NCBI RefSeq assembly: GCF_002929305.1
Contig: NZ_PJIO01000001.1
Location: 558,001 to 622,000 of the forward strand
Reading direction: 5' to 3'
Origin: Arthrobacter sp. GMC3
Lineage (GTDB): Bacteria > Actinomycetota > Actinomycetes > Actinomycetales > Micrococcaceae
Length of the DNA: 64,000 nt
The stretch's first letter is position 1. Every line of letters begins with the position of its first letter. The notes beneath the pieces were generated by a model. It worked only from the letters and a program-made list of their open reading frames with translations. It did no database searches and was not told the origin of the DNA. Positions 49,155 through 57,389 of the stretch are shown here, piece after piece. Position numbers and translations under genes: made by a program.

Positions 49155-49766
49155 TCATGCGTTGAGGGCGGCTTCGAAATGATCCAGCGCTTCAGCGGAG
49201 GTTACGGGAACCGCTAAGGAGTCGGGGCCGGTTCTTAGCGACCAATCTCCGGAATCTGTCGCCGTGAGGGTGACGGCCACGGGCGCCTGCCCAGTGCGCA
49301 AGCGCCGGACGGCGGCCGTTGCGGGCAAGCCTTCTGCTGCACTCGTCAGGTATTCGCGGCACAGGTGCAGGGCCAGGGCCAGCATTGCGGGACCGGATTC
49401 AATGGGCTGAATTTCGTGAACGCCCAAAGGACTCAGGCTCAACAACACTGCTCCAACATTAGAACCTGCGGTGAAAAGAACATGCTCAGCCGTGGGGGTG
49501 GTGAGTGAGATTTCCAACCATTCCTGGGCCTGGGCGAGCACAGTGCCAACTACTGCGCAGTGCCCGACAGGAACAATTTTTTCGCCCTGCGACTGCGCCA
49601 AGCCCCTGACTAGAAGAGTTGTGAGACCAGCATTCTGCAGTAGTTGGTTCTCTGCGAGCTTGTCCAGCCGAAACAGCCCCAGCGTGGTGGCCGCGGATTC
49701 CGTGGGTGCCATGGAAAGCAAGGCCAGGAGTTCGTGGTCGGTCATGCGAAGTTCCGTCTCAGTCAT
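49155..49766 (-). CDS. Hypothetical protein, 203 aa
   Basis: I do not recognise a family with confidence. Soluble alpha/beta-looking protein, no signal peptide or membrane segment. Segments: MTDHELLALLSMAPTESAAT at the N-terminus, VGHCAVVGTVLAQAQEWLEI, FTAGSNVGAVLLSLSPLGV and AVTLTATDSGDWSLRTGPDS near the end. The overall pattern recalls EspG/SAV-type or SseB-like small adaptor folds, but this is only an impression. The -10 TAGGCT lies 7 nt before ATG, at the edge of a 51-bp tandem repeat. Downstream of two membrane-protein genes on the same strand. Confidence 0.7.
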   Translation of the reverse strand: MTETELRMTDHELLALLSMAPTESAATTLGLFRLDKLAENQLLQNAGLTTLLVRGLAQSQGEKIVPVGHCAVVGTVLAQAQEWLEISLTTPTAEHVLFTAGSNVGAVLLSLSPLGVHEIQPIESGPAMLALALHLCREYLTSAAEGLPATAAVRRLRTGQAPVAVTLTATDSGDWSLRTGPDSLAVPVTSAEALDHFEAALNA

Positions 49767-49773
49767 GAGGCTA

Positions 49774-49779
49774 AGCCTA
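49774..49779 (-). promoter_or_regulatory. Leaderless -10 element of the 203-aa protein gene (TAGGCT)
   Basis: On the minus strand TAGGCT lies 7 nt before ATG 49766. Its upstream edge is the first base triplet of the adjacent 51-bp direct repeat. Confidence 0.45.
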
Positions 49780-49881
49780 TCGGCCGAGGGGCCCCAGCCG
49801 AGCGTGGGAGGTTGGGGAGGACGGAAGGCGCTATCGGCCGAGGGGCCCCAGCCGAGCGTGGGAGGTTGGGGAGGACGGAAG
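49777..49881. repeat. 51-bp tandem direct repeat (2 identical copies)
   Basis: Copy 1 is 49777-49827 and copy 2 is 49831-49881, identical over 51 bp with a 54-bp period. The unit begins CTATCGGCCGAGGGGCCCCA and includes GAGCGTGGGAGGTTGGGGAG. Copy 1 overlaps the -10 of the 203-aa gene and copy 2 abuts the stop codon (49882) of the upstream membrane-protein gene, so the duplication fills the gap exactly. Confidence 0.9.
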
Positions 49882-50529
49882 CTACAGGGAGCCGAAGCTA
49901 TTGTTGGCCACTGGGTCGCGCCAGGCCAGTGACATTGCTTCGAGTTCCTGGCGCAGTTTCGGGTCGCTGTCTATGCGACTGCGGAAAAAGCGCCGCCCAT
50001 GCTGGGCACAGTACCCGGGGGCGGCAAAAACACTCAGGCTGCCACATAGGATCAACAGGCAAATGGCAAACAAGGAAAATGCCGGCCCGGGGCCCTGCGA
50101 CAGCCAGCCTGAGAATCCCGAGAACATGATGGCGGACATGATCGCGGAGATAAAGAGAGCAAGGCCAATTCCGGACGCTGAAGTTCCAGCCGCACGGGAG
50201 CTTCTGGGCTGTTTGCCGTGCGCTATGTTGGCAAGTTTCACCCGCCCTACCAGCCCGGCGGTGGTTGTCAACGCGAGACCTGCCAAGATCAGTGTCAGCC
50301 AGAGGGTAACGGATTCGCCCATTACGGCTAGGGATAGGAAGCCTGCGCCAACCAGCGTGGCTCCTAACCCACCCACGGCTGCCCTGAAGCCCAGCCACTG
50401 GCCGTACGCCCAAGCGATGTCCCGTAATGCGGACTGAGTCTGTACAGGGGCCATGCGTGCCACATCAGAATCCAGCCAGTAGTCGAGGGGTCTGCCGTCC
50501 ATGGCGGGCCAATAGTTGGAATAGTTCAT
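49882..50529 (-). CDS. Four-helix membrane protein of unknown function (QGPG motif)
   Basis: 215 aa from ATG at 50529 (MNYSNYWPAMDG); a longer frame to 50790 overlaps the preceding gene. Four membrane segments in two pairs, about 50-95 and 130-175, with a basic loop (KLANIAHGKQPRSSRA). The outer loop after helix 3 reads SGWLSQGPGPAF. The neighbouring upstream protein has SGYLDQGPGSAG in the same place, so the two look like diverged paralogues. The family is not recognised. Confidence 0.65.
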   Translation of the reverse strand: MNYSNYWPAMDGRPLDYWLDSDVARMAPVQTQSALRDIAWAYGQWLGFRAAVGGLGATLVGAGFLSLAVMGESVTLWLTLILAGLALTTTAGLVGRVKLANIAHGKQPRSSRAAGTSASGIGLALFISAIMSAIMFSGFSGWLSQGPGPAFSLFAICLLILCGSLSVFAAPGYCAQHGRRFFRSRIDSDPKLRQELEAMSLAWRDPVANNSFGSL

Positions 50530-50567
50530 TCTTTGTGGACCTCTGCGAGAGTTGCGTATTAGGGATT

Positions 50568-50591
50568 CCAAGCCCAAAGTATCAGGCTTGG
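50568..50591. repeat. 7-bp hairpin between the two membrane-protein genes
   Basis: CCAAGCC (50568-50574) pairs with GGCTTGG (50585-50591) in the 163-bp gap. It may be a weak terminator on the minus strand. Confidence 0.3.
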
Positions 50592-50692
50592 GTGGACGGT
50601 AAGCGTACTTCGAACAGGTCTGGGCCAGTTCCCAAACGAAGGCTGATACGGGCCCTGTCCGGAACATCACTCCGGGGGAGTGCGAAAGGTTC

Positions 50693-51349
50693 TTACGGTT
50701 GTGCGGTCTGGTCTTGGATACGGCTGCGGAGTTCGTCATACTCGGCGGCAGCGAGGGGGCGCTTGCGTAGCCAGCGCTGAAAAATCGCATCTCGATTCCC
50801 CATGGTGTATCCGGTGATCAGAAAAATCACCGCGATGATCCCCGGCCCAAGAGTGGCAAATGGCAGTGCGGCCTGCACAGAGGTCATTTTCGTTCCCCAG
50901 CTGTCGCCGCCAAAGATGGCGACCAATATCAGGATGACAATCGATACGGCGGCCATGATTCCCGTGCCCAGCCATGCGTCGGGAACAGTTTCAGGGGTCT
51001 TAGCAGGCCAAATGAATGAGGGTCGTCGCAGGGTCTTTTTGGCCCCAAAAATCCATGAACACGCCAATGCGGTGCCAAGAATGAGAGCCCCGAATGTCAC
51101 CAGAACTCCGAAGGCTCCGGCAGAACCGGGGCCCTGATCAAGGTAGCCACTGACCAGTAGGCCCGCCGAAATAAGAAGAAGTGCCACACCGAAGGTCAAC
51201 GCCACTCGGACAAAGGCCAGCCGGCGCGCCACCGGAATGGCAAGCTCCGCCAGAGTTGTTGGGGTGATGACTTCCGGGATGGGCGCGGGCTGGGCTGTTA
51301 TGGTGCCGTAAGAAAACGCCAACGTATCCCGCTCTTGCTTCTTAGCCAT
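50693..51349 (-). CDS. Four-helix membrane protein of unknown function (QGPG motif)
   Basis: 218 aa. A roughly 45-residue soluble N-terminus (MAKKQERDTLAFSYGTITAQ), helices at about 48-68, 78-98, 128-146 and 157-177, then a charged C-terminus FQRWLRKRPLAAAEYDELRSRI that may reach the cytosol. Contains SGYLDQGPGSAG after helix 1, also found in the next gene's product. GGGAAAG lies 7 nt before ATG. Divergent from a BtrH-like gene. Confidence 0.65.
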   Translation of the reverse strand: MAKKQERDTLAFSYGTITAQPAPIPEVITPTTLAELAIPVARRLAFVRVALTFGVALLLISAGLLVSGYLDQGPGSAGAFGVLVTFGALILGTALACSWIFGAKKTLRRPSFIWPAKTPETVPDAWLGTGIMAAVSIVILILVAIFGGDSWGTKMTSVQAALPFATLGPGIIAVIFLITGYTMGNRDAIFQRWLRKRPLAAAEYDELRSRIQDQTAQP

Positions 51350-51431
51350 GATGATCTTTCCCTATCGCCCCGCCAAGAGTGCGTCCTCGGCGGTATCAAC
51401 AAGCATAAAGTCGGCATCCGGAACCTGCCAT

Positions 51432-51469
51432 GGGCAGGCCTCCCCACGCAACACCGTGGAGGCCTGCCC
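51432..51469. promoter_or_regulatory. 12-bp palindrome upstream of the BtrH-like gene
   Basis: GGGCAGGCCTCC (51432-51443) pairs exactly with GGAGGCCTGCCC (51458-51469), immediately before the -10 TACAAT at 51472-51477. As it covers the -35 position, it is more likely a regulator-binding site than a terminator; the flanking genes are divergent. Confidence 0.5.
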
Positions 51470-51471
51470 GA

Positions 51472-51477
51472 TACAAT
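51472..51477 (+). promoter_or_regulatory. Leaderless -10 element of the BtrH-like gene (TACAAT)
   Basis: TACAAT lies 6 nt before ATG 51484, with no Shine-Dalgarno sequence. Confidence 0.55.
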
Positions 51478-51483
51478 CAAGCC

Positions 51484-52548
51484 ATGCCTGCCACCTATGA
51501 TCCAGCCACTCCGATCTCCCATTGGGATTCCGGCATGTGGAGCCGTGTCCTGGCGGCGTCGGGCACCCTGAATCCCTTCACCGACGACCCCTTTACCGAG
51601 GCCATGCTGGCGGGCCTGGGCGGCGGCATTGGCTTCATGATCTTCACTTTTGAGTACAAAGACATCACTACCGCCTCAGTCGTCACCCGCTTTCATCCAG
51701 GCCCATACGTGGAGAATTTGCTTGCCCGCAGCGGCGCATCGGTCGCTATCGCCCAAACAAGTAGTGCCAAATTGGCCCGTGCGCGACTTGACGCTGCCCT
51801 GGAAACCGGAGTGCCCGCCGTCGTTCGGGTGGTCCGTGGACAGCTGCCCTGGGTCGCCGAGGACCCACTGGCCGACATGGACTCGCTGGACATTGCCGTG
51901 GTGGCCCGAGACGGCGAGACCTATCTGGTGGACGACGGCGGCGGCCACCTTGAGCGCATCAGTGCAGTTGCCCTGGCCGCGGCGAGGGGTAGCCGGAAGG
52001 CAGACAAGTATTGGCAGGCGCACGTGGAACCCGGCGTCGGAACCGTGCTGACTCGTGAGGTGCTTAGGGAGTCCATTGCCCAGACAGCTGATGCGCTTCT
52101 GGCCACGAGTGCCCCTCCAGGGATCCCGCCAGGCTATTCCAAGAACTTTGGAATTGCCGGCATGAGGTCCTGGGCGCGATGGCTGGCAGATACCTCCTCA
52201 AAGCGCGGGTGGGCTCGGGTGTTTGGCGACCCGGACCGTGCCGCCGCCGGATTGGGCATGTTGCACGGGCAGCTCGCAGGGCGACGGTTCTCTGGTCCGG
52301 GAGCGCTGCGCCCCTTGTACGCCGATTTTTTGCAGGAGGTGGGTGCAACTGCGTACGGCGGATCCGGCGTCGAAACGTCCACTCTGGACGATGCGGCCGT
52401 GCAATACCGCCAGCTCGCTGCGCATTGGGATGACCTCACGGCCTTGGTTGGTGCCGCAGGGGAACCCGATTTTGTTCCCATGGCTAACGCCGTGGAAGTC
52501 ATCGCCGATCTGGAGGCCGAGGCGGCAAGGACGCTGCAGAAGTCCTGA
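51484..52548 (+). CDS. BtrH N-terminal/DUF4872-like protein
   Basis: 354 aa, from ATG at 51484. LAGLGGGIGFMIFTFEY (about 39-55) fits the BtrH_N pattern, a papain-like acyl-transfer fold named after butirosin biosynthesis; WVAEDPLADMDSLDIAVVAR and DGETYLVDDGGGHLERISAV fit its second half. A C-terminal helical domain of the DUF4872 type follows (about 185-350). In BtrH the residues act in acyl transfer between ACP and aminoglycoside; here no biosynthetic neighbours exist, so the substrate is unknown. The usual catalytic Cys is not obvious: the protein contains no clear C in this motif. Leaderless with an overlapping palindrome. Confidence 0.7.
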   Translation: MPATYDPATPISHWDSGMWSRVLAASGTLNPFTDDPFTEAMLAGLGGGIGFMIFTFEYKDITTASVVTRFHPGPYVENLLARSGASVAIAQTSSAKLARARLDAALETGVPAVVRVVRGQLPWVAEDPLADMDSLDIAVVARDGETYLVDDGGGHLERISAVALAAARGSRKADKYWQAHVEPGVGTVLTREVLRESIAQTADALLATSAPPGIPPGYSKNFGIAGMRSWARWLADTSSKRGWARVFGDPDRAAAGLGMLHGQLAGRRFSGPGALRPLYADFLQEVGATAYGGSGVETSTLDDAAVQYRQLAAHWDDLTALVGAAGEPDFVPMANAVEVIADLEAEAARTLQKS

Positions 52549-52586
52549 GTTCGTAGCTGCTTTAAGGCCAAAGCGCGTGGCTGGGA

Positions 52587-52592
52587 TAGGCT
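52587..52592 (+). promoter_or_regulatory. Leaderless -10 element of guaB3 (TAGGCT)
   Basis: TAGGCT lies 6 nt before GTG 52599. The AGGGGC between them is too close to act as a Shine-Dalgarno sequence. Confidence 0.5.
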
Positions 52593-52598
52593 AGGGGC

Positions 52599-53723
52599 GT
52601 GACTTATGAGATTGAGATTGGCCGTGGCAAGCGTGGACGTCGTGCGTACTCTTTGGATGACATTGCGATCGTTCCTTCCCGACGCACCCGTGACCCCAAG
52701 GATGTGTCAGTAAAATGGCAGATCGACGCCTACCAGTTTGAGATGCCGGTGATCGGCGCCCCCATGGACTCCGTCATGTCCCCGGAGACTGCCATCGCCT
52801 TGGGCAAGCTGGGCGGCCTGGGCGTACTGGACCTGGAGGGTTTGTGGACCCGGTACGAGGATCCGCAGCCTGTGCTCGATGAGATCGCACAGCTAGAGGG
52901 CTCCGTGGTTAACCCGGAGACGACCTTGCGCTTGCAGCAGCTTTACAGCCCGCCGATCCAGCCCGAACTCATCACCCAACGCCTGGCCGAGATCCGGGCC
53001 GCGGGCGTGACCGTGGCCGGTTCATTGACGCCGGGGCGCACCCAGGAGTTCTACAAGACCGTTGTTGCAGCGGGCGTTGACGTCTTTGTCATCCGCGGGA
53101 CCACGGTTTCCGCTGAACACGTCTCCAAAACCACCGAGCCGTTGAATTTGAAGCAGTTCATCTACGAACTCGATGTGCCCGTCATTGTTGGTGGCGCGGC
53201 CGGTTACACACCCGCACTGCACCTGATGCGCACCGGAGCAGCCGGTGTACTGGTCGGCTTCGGAGGCGGCGCGTCCACCACCACACGCCGCGCCCTGGGC
53301 ATTCGCTCACCCATGGCCAGCGCCATCTCCGACGTCGCTGCAGCGCGCCGCGACTACATGGATGAGTCCGGTGGACGGTATGTTCACGTGATCGCCGACG
53401 GCGGCATGGGCTCCAGTGGTGACATCGTCAAGGCCATCGCCATGGGCGCCGACGCCGTCATGCTCGGTGCTGCGCTCTCCCGCGCAGCTGAGGCTCCCGG
53501 ACAGGGCTGGCACTGGGGTGCTGAGGCACACCATCAGGAACTGCCCCGCGGACACCGCGTGAATATGGGCACAGTGGGAACGCTGGCCGAGGTACTGCAC
53601 GGCCCGGCACATCAGTCCGATGGCACGTCCAACCTGATTGGTGCCTTGCGCCGCTCCATGGCCACCACGGGCTACTCGGATCTGAAGGAATTCCAGCGCG
53701 TTGAAGTGCTGGTTTCCCCGTAA
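52599..53723 (+). CDS. guaB3: GuaB3-family IMP dehydrogenase-related protein
   Basis: 374 aa, shorter than GuaB because both CBS domains are absent. The barrel start SLDDIAIVPSRRTRDPKDVS and MPVIGAPMDSVMSPETAIAL are IMPDH-like. The catalytic loop GPGSICTTR of GuaB (Cys315 at 41189) is here GGGASTTTR (near residue 225), so the nucleophilic cysteine is missing, as in other actinobacterial GuaB3 proteins I recall. VHVIADGGMGSSGDIVKAIA and the C-terminus STATTGYSDLKEFQ-like are family features. The role in purine balance is unresolved. A bidirectional terminator separates it from the beta-helix gene. Confidence 0.9.
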   Translation: MTYEIEIGRGKRGRRAYSLDDIAIVPSRRTRDPKDVSVKWQIDAYQFEMPVIGAPMDSVMSPETAIALGKLGGLGVLDLEGLWTRYEDPQPVLDEIAQLEGSVVNPETTLRLQQLYSPPIQPELITQRLAEIRAAGVTVAGSLTPGRTQEFYKTVVAAGVDVFVIRGTTVSAEHVSKTTEPLNLKQFIYELDVPVIVGGAAGYTPALHLMRTGAAGVLVGFGGGASTTTRRALGIRSPMASAISDVAAARRDYMDESGGRYVHVIADGGMGSSGDIVKAIAMGADAVMLGAALSRAAEAPGQGWHWGAEAHHQELPRGHRVNMGTVGTLAEVLHGPAHQSDGTSNLIGALRRSMATTGYSDLKEFQRVEVLVSP

Positions 53724-53734
53724 CTTGCGAATTA

Positions 53735-53771
53735 AAAAGTGCCCCGGTCCTTTGCGGACCGGGGCACTTTT
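53735..53771. terminator. Bidirectional rho-independent terminator
   Basis: AAAAGTGCCCCGGTCC (53735-53750), loop TTTGC, GGACCGGGGCACTTTT (53756-53771): a perfect 16-bp stem with A- and T-tracts on both sides. It serves guaB3 and the convergent surface-protein gene. Confidence 0.95.
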
Positions 53772-53775
53772 CGGT

Positions 53776-56700
53776 TTAGTGCTTGTTTAGCCGTCTCCTC
53801 TTGAGTGCGAAAGCTCCTCCGCCAGCCAGGAGCAGGAGCAGAGCCAGAACCAAGGGCGCTGCGGTCAGTGCTCCTGTCGCAGCCAGATCGTCTGCCCCAT
53901 TTGTTGGAACTTTCGTTGGATTGGTTGTCCCCGAAGGAGTTGGACCTGTGGGCTTCTGCGACTCGACTTGCGCACCGGTGACCACGAAGCTGGCCTCGCC
54001 TCGCAGGCCCGAACTCACCCCTTCGAATTGAATTGTTTGGCTGCCAGCGGCAAATGCCTCGGGTACGGCCCAGCTGGCTATAACCACTCCGGCGTTGTCC
54101 GCGATGAACGTGCCAAGGTCGAGGTTTGAAGTCGACAACGAGACCTTGACGGTCTCGTTAGGAGCGAAACCCTTGCCTGTGAAGGTGGTGCTTTGACCTG
54201 CGACCGCTGATTCTGGCGCGACAACAGTCGGAGCCAGTGCGGCGTTACCGACGGCCAAATTGAAGATACTTAGCCCTTCATCAACCAGGGGACTACCTTC
54301 CGGAAGGTCGATGCTTGCAACTGTTCGGCCCGCTGCAAGGGGGATTGCGTTGGTGAAGATCGATGCAGGCTCGGTGATCTTGACAATGGTTGCCGCTCCA
54401 CCAACATATGACTGTGTATGCCGCTGATGGAACGCCGATTGTGCGAGGACACCGGTGCTTGCCGATTTGTTTGTACTGAGCCAATTGGGCAAGGATATGG
54501 TGACCTTCTGGCTAGACCCATCCGTGTAGTTGACGGTCGCTTCACCTTCGGCCTTTGTACCGGTGGAAAAGCCAACTACCAGCAGGGTTTTTCCCTGGCC
54601 GGTGATGGCGATGCGCTGACCGGCAGCCTTGACGACGTCGGGCGTACCCACCGCTGTCCCATGCCAGATGAAGTCAACACCATTGGCGGTCCGGCTCTGC
54701 CCGATCGTGAGGCCGGCATCGGCCAAAGACTCTGCCGAAAAGGTTCGCCGGTCCACGGTGACAGCACCATTGCGTGGATTTGCACTTCTGGCGACGGCTG
54801 TTTGGTTAAACGCCTGCTCCATGGTCAGTGCCTGCCGAGCAACGCCTGGACCAGCGTAGGCTCCGATGTTGGGGGCGCCGTCGGACAGCGGGTTGCCGAA
54901 GTAGTCGCGCCCACCGTTGTCAGCCATGGGTGTGCCTGCGCCGATCAGTGGCGAGCCTTCCAGCAGCTGGTATCCATTGTTGGAAAGCGTCGTTTGACCG
55001 CTGCCGCCTGCCAGGAACTTCGGATCACCAATGACGGCGCCGACCTCGTCCGACGGCGGCTTGATCCCACCGCTGTAAGCATTGTTCCGGTTTGTCCCTA
55101 AGCCGCTTTTGAGATTTCCTGACGGCGCGACGATCGCATTGTTAGCGAAATAGCGGGGCCCAGACATGTCGTCGAGGAAATCCCTTGAGGGGCAGTAGAA
55201 CGTGTTGTTGTAAATGTAATGGACGCCGGGTCCGCCGCTGGCGCCACCTAGACGGCAATCATCCTGGGACACGTTGTAGCGCAGGATCACCTTTGTTGTG
55301 GTGGAACTGTTGCCACAACCGGACACGCAATTGAGATAGAAGCCACCAGCATTGCCGTAGGAGTAGTTGTATTGGAACGTGCAGGTTCCCACCGTCTGGA
55401 TATCGCAATCCCAAGCGGTGGAGTCATAGGTAGAGGTGACGCTGTTTCCGACCACGTTGTATTGAAACATCGTGTTGCGCGAGTTGTAAGGCCACATGCC
55501 CGCGAAGTTGCCGGCTACGAAGGGGTGCTTTCCCATGCCAAGGTTCAGAGCGGAGTTGTATTCGACCAAAGGTTCGTCGGCGTTGTGCACGACGATTCCG
55601 TCGCCGCCGACCGAGTCGATCTTGTTTCCCGAGATCAGCACGTTGGTGTGGTATTTGTTTGTGTCGGCGGCGAGCTTGATGCCGCCGCCACCGGTGTCGT
55701 TGACGCGGTTATTAGTAATGGTGATTCCTGCATAGGCGCCGGATCCGGACTGGACTTGAACCATGATTCCTGCAGACAGTGGAAAATCTGCCGATTGGGA
55801 TCCCGTCTTGTTCGACCAGCCGGCAACATCCTCAACGTGATTCTCCGTGACAACAACCCCGCCCTGATCGGCTGCGGTGGTCGCGTTGAACAAGATTCCC
55901 ACCCGGCGGGCGTGGTCGGTAGCCGGATTGATCACGTGGAGTCCGCTGATGGTCCAGTAGCTAGCGTTTGTAATTTGAATGGCAGCGACTGCCCCGTTGC
56001 CGTTGATGGTTGGCATTGCCCCGTCGCCGTATCCGAGCACGGAAATTGGGTGCCCTTTCAGGCCAGAGCCCTGAGGTGCCAGCTGTCCAACACAGTCCAC
56101 CCCCGCCCGGAATCTAATGGATTCACCGGGCAGGAATGATCCATGGCTGTTCACTTGGCTCAAGGAGTTATATGGGGCCTCCTTGGTTCCGTCGCCTTCA
56201 ATGGCGGCTGAGCAATCAACGAAGTACTGACCGGTGGAGATGGATGTCACTGCTGCCGTGATAGTTCCGCTGGTTGGAGCGTTGAACTTTCCCACCCCGG
56301 TCGCCAGAATCTCGCCTGCACCGACAGCAGCGCCGGCCGGGACAACAAATTTTGCCGTTGCTTCACCAAAGTCATTCGCAACGGCCGTGCTGACACTCGT
56401 TCCGCGGAAGGAGAGTTGAACTGCAGACTGCGGCAAAACCCCGGAGACTACGACGGTTGCCAGATCACCGGCAACCAAGGAGTCCAGCCTGGTATCGGAG
56501 GCTGCCCGAATCTGGAGCGGATTGGCAATGTAGGCGTCGGTGCAGTTGAGTTTCGCGTCGCCCCAATCGGCATGATCATTGCCGTTGCCTTCAGAGCCCT
56601 CATTGGCGCGCAAGGTGAGCGTGCTTGCCCCTGCCACATCAAGATTGACGAGGATCGGTCCGTCCGAGCCGCGACTTTCGGCCGAGAACTTTTCGATTCC

Positions 56701-57087
56701 GTCGACAAGCACCTTGAAGTCCACCCGTCCCTTGCTGCCCTGAGTGTCGTCAATTCCGACATAGGACAGGAACTGGCGGCAAGCCTTGTTCAGGTCGTAG
56801 GTAATCTCGGATGTTGCATGCGTTCCCAGACCCTTGGCATAAACGACGCCACCAACGGTCAACGGTTGGCGATTGGCATCGTTTGCTTCTTTGCTGCCGT
56901 TGCTCATATCGCGTTCGACGGGCCCCCACCCGTTGCTCATGCTCGTCCATGGAAGGTCTGAAACCTGGACAATTCCGGTTAGCGTCGGTTGTTCGTCGGC
57001 TACAGCCGCTGGCCCTGAAGCCAGGGTTGCTGCGGCCATCGCTACGGACAAAAGCAATGCTGATGTCGGTTTGGCGCGTAAACGCAT
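53776..57087 (-). CDS. Secreted NPCBM/right-handed beta-helix protein with LAXTG sortase signal
   Basis: 1,103 aa cell-surface protein. Signal peptide 1-30 (SALLLSVAMAAATLASGPAAVA); NPCBM domain at about 35-185 (VYAKGLGTHATSEITYDL, DWGDAKLNC); spacer beta domain; right-handed parallel beta-helix at about 300-740 (ITNASYWTISGLHVINPATD, ISGNKIDSVGGDGIVVHNAD); Ig-like C-terminal domain near 960-1045; Thr/Pro linker; sorting signal LAATG (1068-1072), hydrophobic helix and KRRR tail. LAXTG is the motif used by class E sortases. Beta-helix folds of this style are polysaccharide lyases or hydrolases, or glycan-binding. Catalytic residues cannot be assigned by eye. Confidence 0.85.
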   Translation of the reverse strand: MRLRAKPTSALLLSVAMAAATLASGPAAVADEQPTLTGIVQVSDLPWTSMSNGWGPVERDMSNGSKEANDANRQPLTVGGVVYAKGLGTHATSEITYDLNKACRQFLSYVGIDDTQGSKGRVDFKVLVDGIEKFSAESRGSDGPILVNLDVAGASTLTLRANEGSEGNGNDHADWGDAKLNCTDAYIANPLQIRAASDTRLDSLVAGDLATVVVSGVLPQSAVQLSFRGTSVSTAVANDFGEATAKFVVPAGAAVGAGEILATGVGKFNAPTSGTITAAVTSISTGQYFVDCSAAIEGDGTKEAPYNSLSQVNSHGSFLPGESIRFRAGVDCVGQLAPQGSGLKGHPISVLGYGDGAMPTINGNGAVAAIQITNASYWTISGLHVINPATDHARRVGILFNATTAADQGGVVVTENHVEDVAGWSNKTGSQSADFPLSAGIMVQVQSGSGAYAGITITNNRVNDTGGGGIKLAADTNKYHTNVLISGNKIDSVGGDGIVVHNADEPLVEYNSALNLGMGKHPFVAGNFAGMWPYNSRNTMFQYNVVGNSVTSTYDSTAWDCDIQTVGTCTFQYNYSYGNAGGFYLNCVSGCGNSSTTTKVILRYNVSQDDCRLGGASGGPGVHYIYNNTFYCPSRDFLDDMSGPRYFANNAIVAPSGNLKSGLGTNRNNAYSGGIKPPSDEVGAVIGDPKFLAGGSGQTTLSNNGYQLLEGSPLIGAGTPMADNGGRDYFGNPLSDGAPNIGAYAGPGVARQALTMEQAFNQTAVARSANPRNGAVTVDRRTFSAESLADAGLTIGQSRTANGVDFIWHGTAVGTPDVVKAAGQRIAITGQGKTLLVVGFSTGTKAEGEATVNYTDGSSQKVTISLPNWLSTNKSASTGVLAQSAFHQRHTQSYVGGAATIVKITEPASIFTNAIPLAAGRTVASIDLPEGSPLVDEGLSIFNLAVGNAALAPTVVAPESAVAGQSTTFTGKGFAPNETVKVSLSTSNLDLGTFIADNAGVVIASWAVPEAFAAGSQTIQFEGVSSGLRGEASFVVTGAQVESQKPTGPTPSGTTNPTKVPTNGADDLAATGALTAAPLVLALLLLLAGGGAFALKRRRLNKH

Positions 57088-57389
57088 ACAAATCCTCCTT
57101 GATTTGGCTGTGATGTCCCTTCAACCTAGGGATCGAGAATGTGCGAGTCAACAAATCGAACAAAATCGAACGGTTATGATCGTCGATCGTACATTTGCGC
57201 TTGACACCTTTGTCACGCTCCACAGGAGCCAGGAGGGCGTGGCGGCAATGCTAGGGCATCGACGATCTCTGGAAGATAGTCAGCAGACTCGATGCGACAA
57301 ATTCGCACAATGAGTTTCCCCCTGCCTTTCTGCTGGCTAACCGCGTAGGGTTTTCCTATCAGTTGATGGCGCCCTCCAGGAGGAATCGA
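57088..57389. promoter_or_regulatory. Divergent 302-bp region between the surface-protein gene and glpD
   Basis: Two identical AAATCGAAC units at 57153-57161 and 57163-57171, spaced 10 bp (one helical turn), lie 66-84 bp upstream of the surface-protein ATG and are a candidate operator, for example for a DeoR-type protein. ATCGTCGATCG near 57180 is a partial palindrome. AGGAGG (57378-57383) precedes glpD. No gene is visible. Confidence 0.4.

Noticed and set aside
50530..50790. Longer start for the 215-aa membrane protein
   Set aside because: It would overlap the preceding gene by about 100 bp and add a segment without any feature; ATG 50529 is more plausible.
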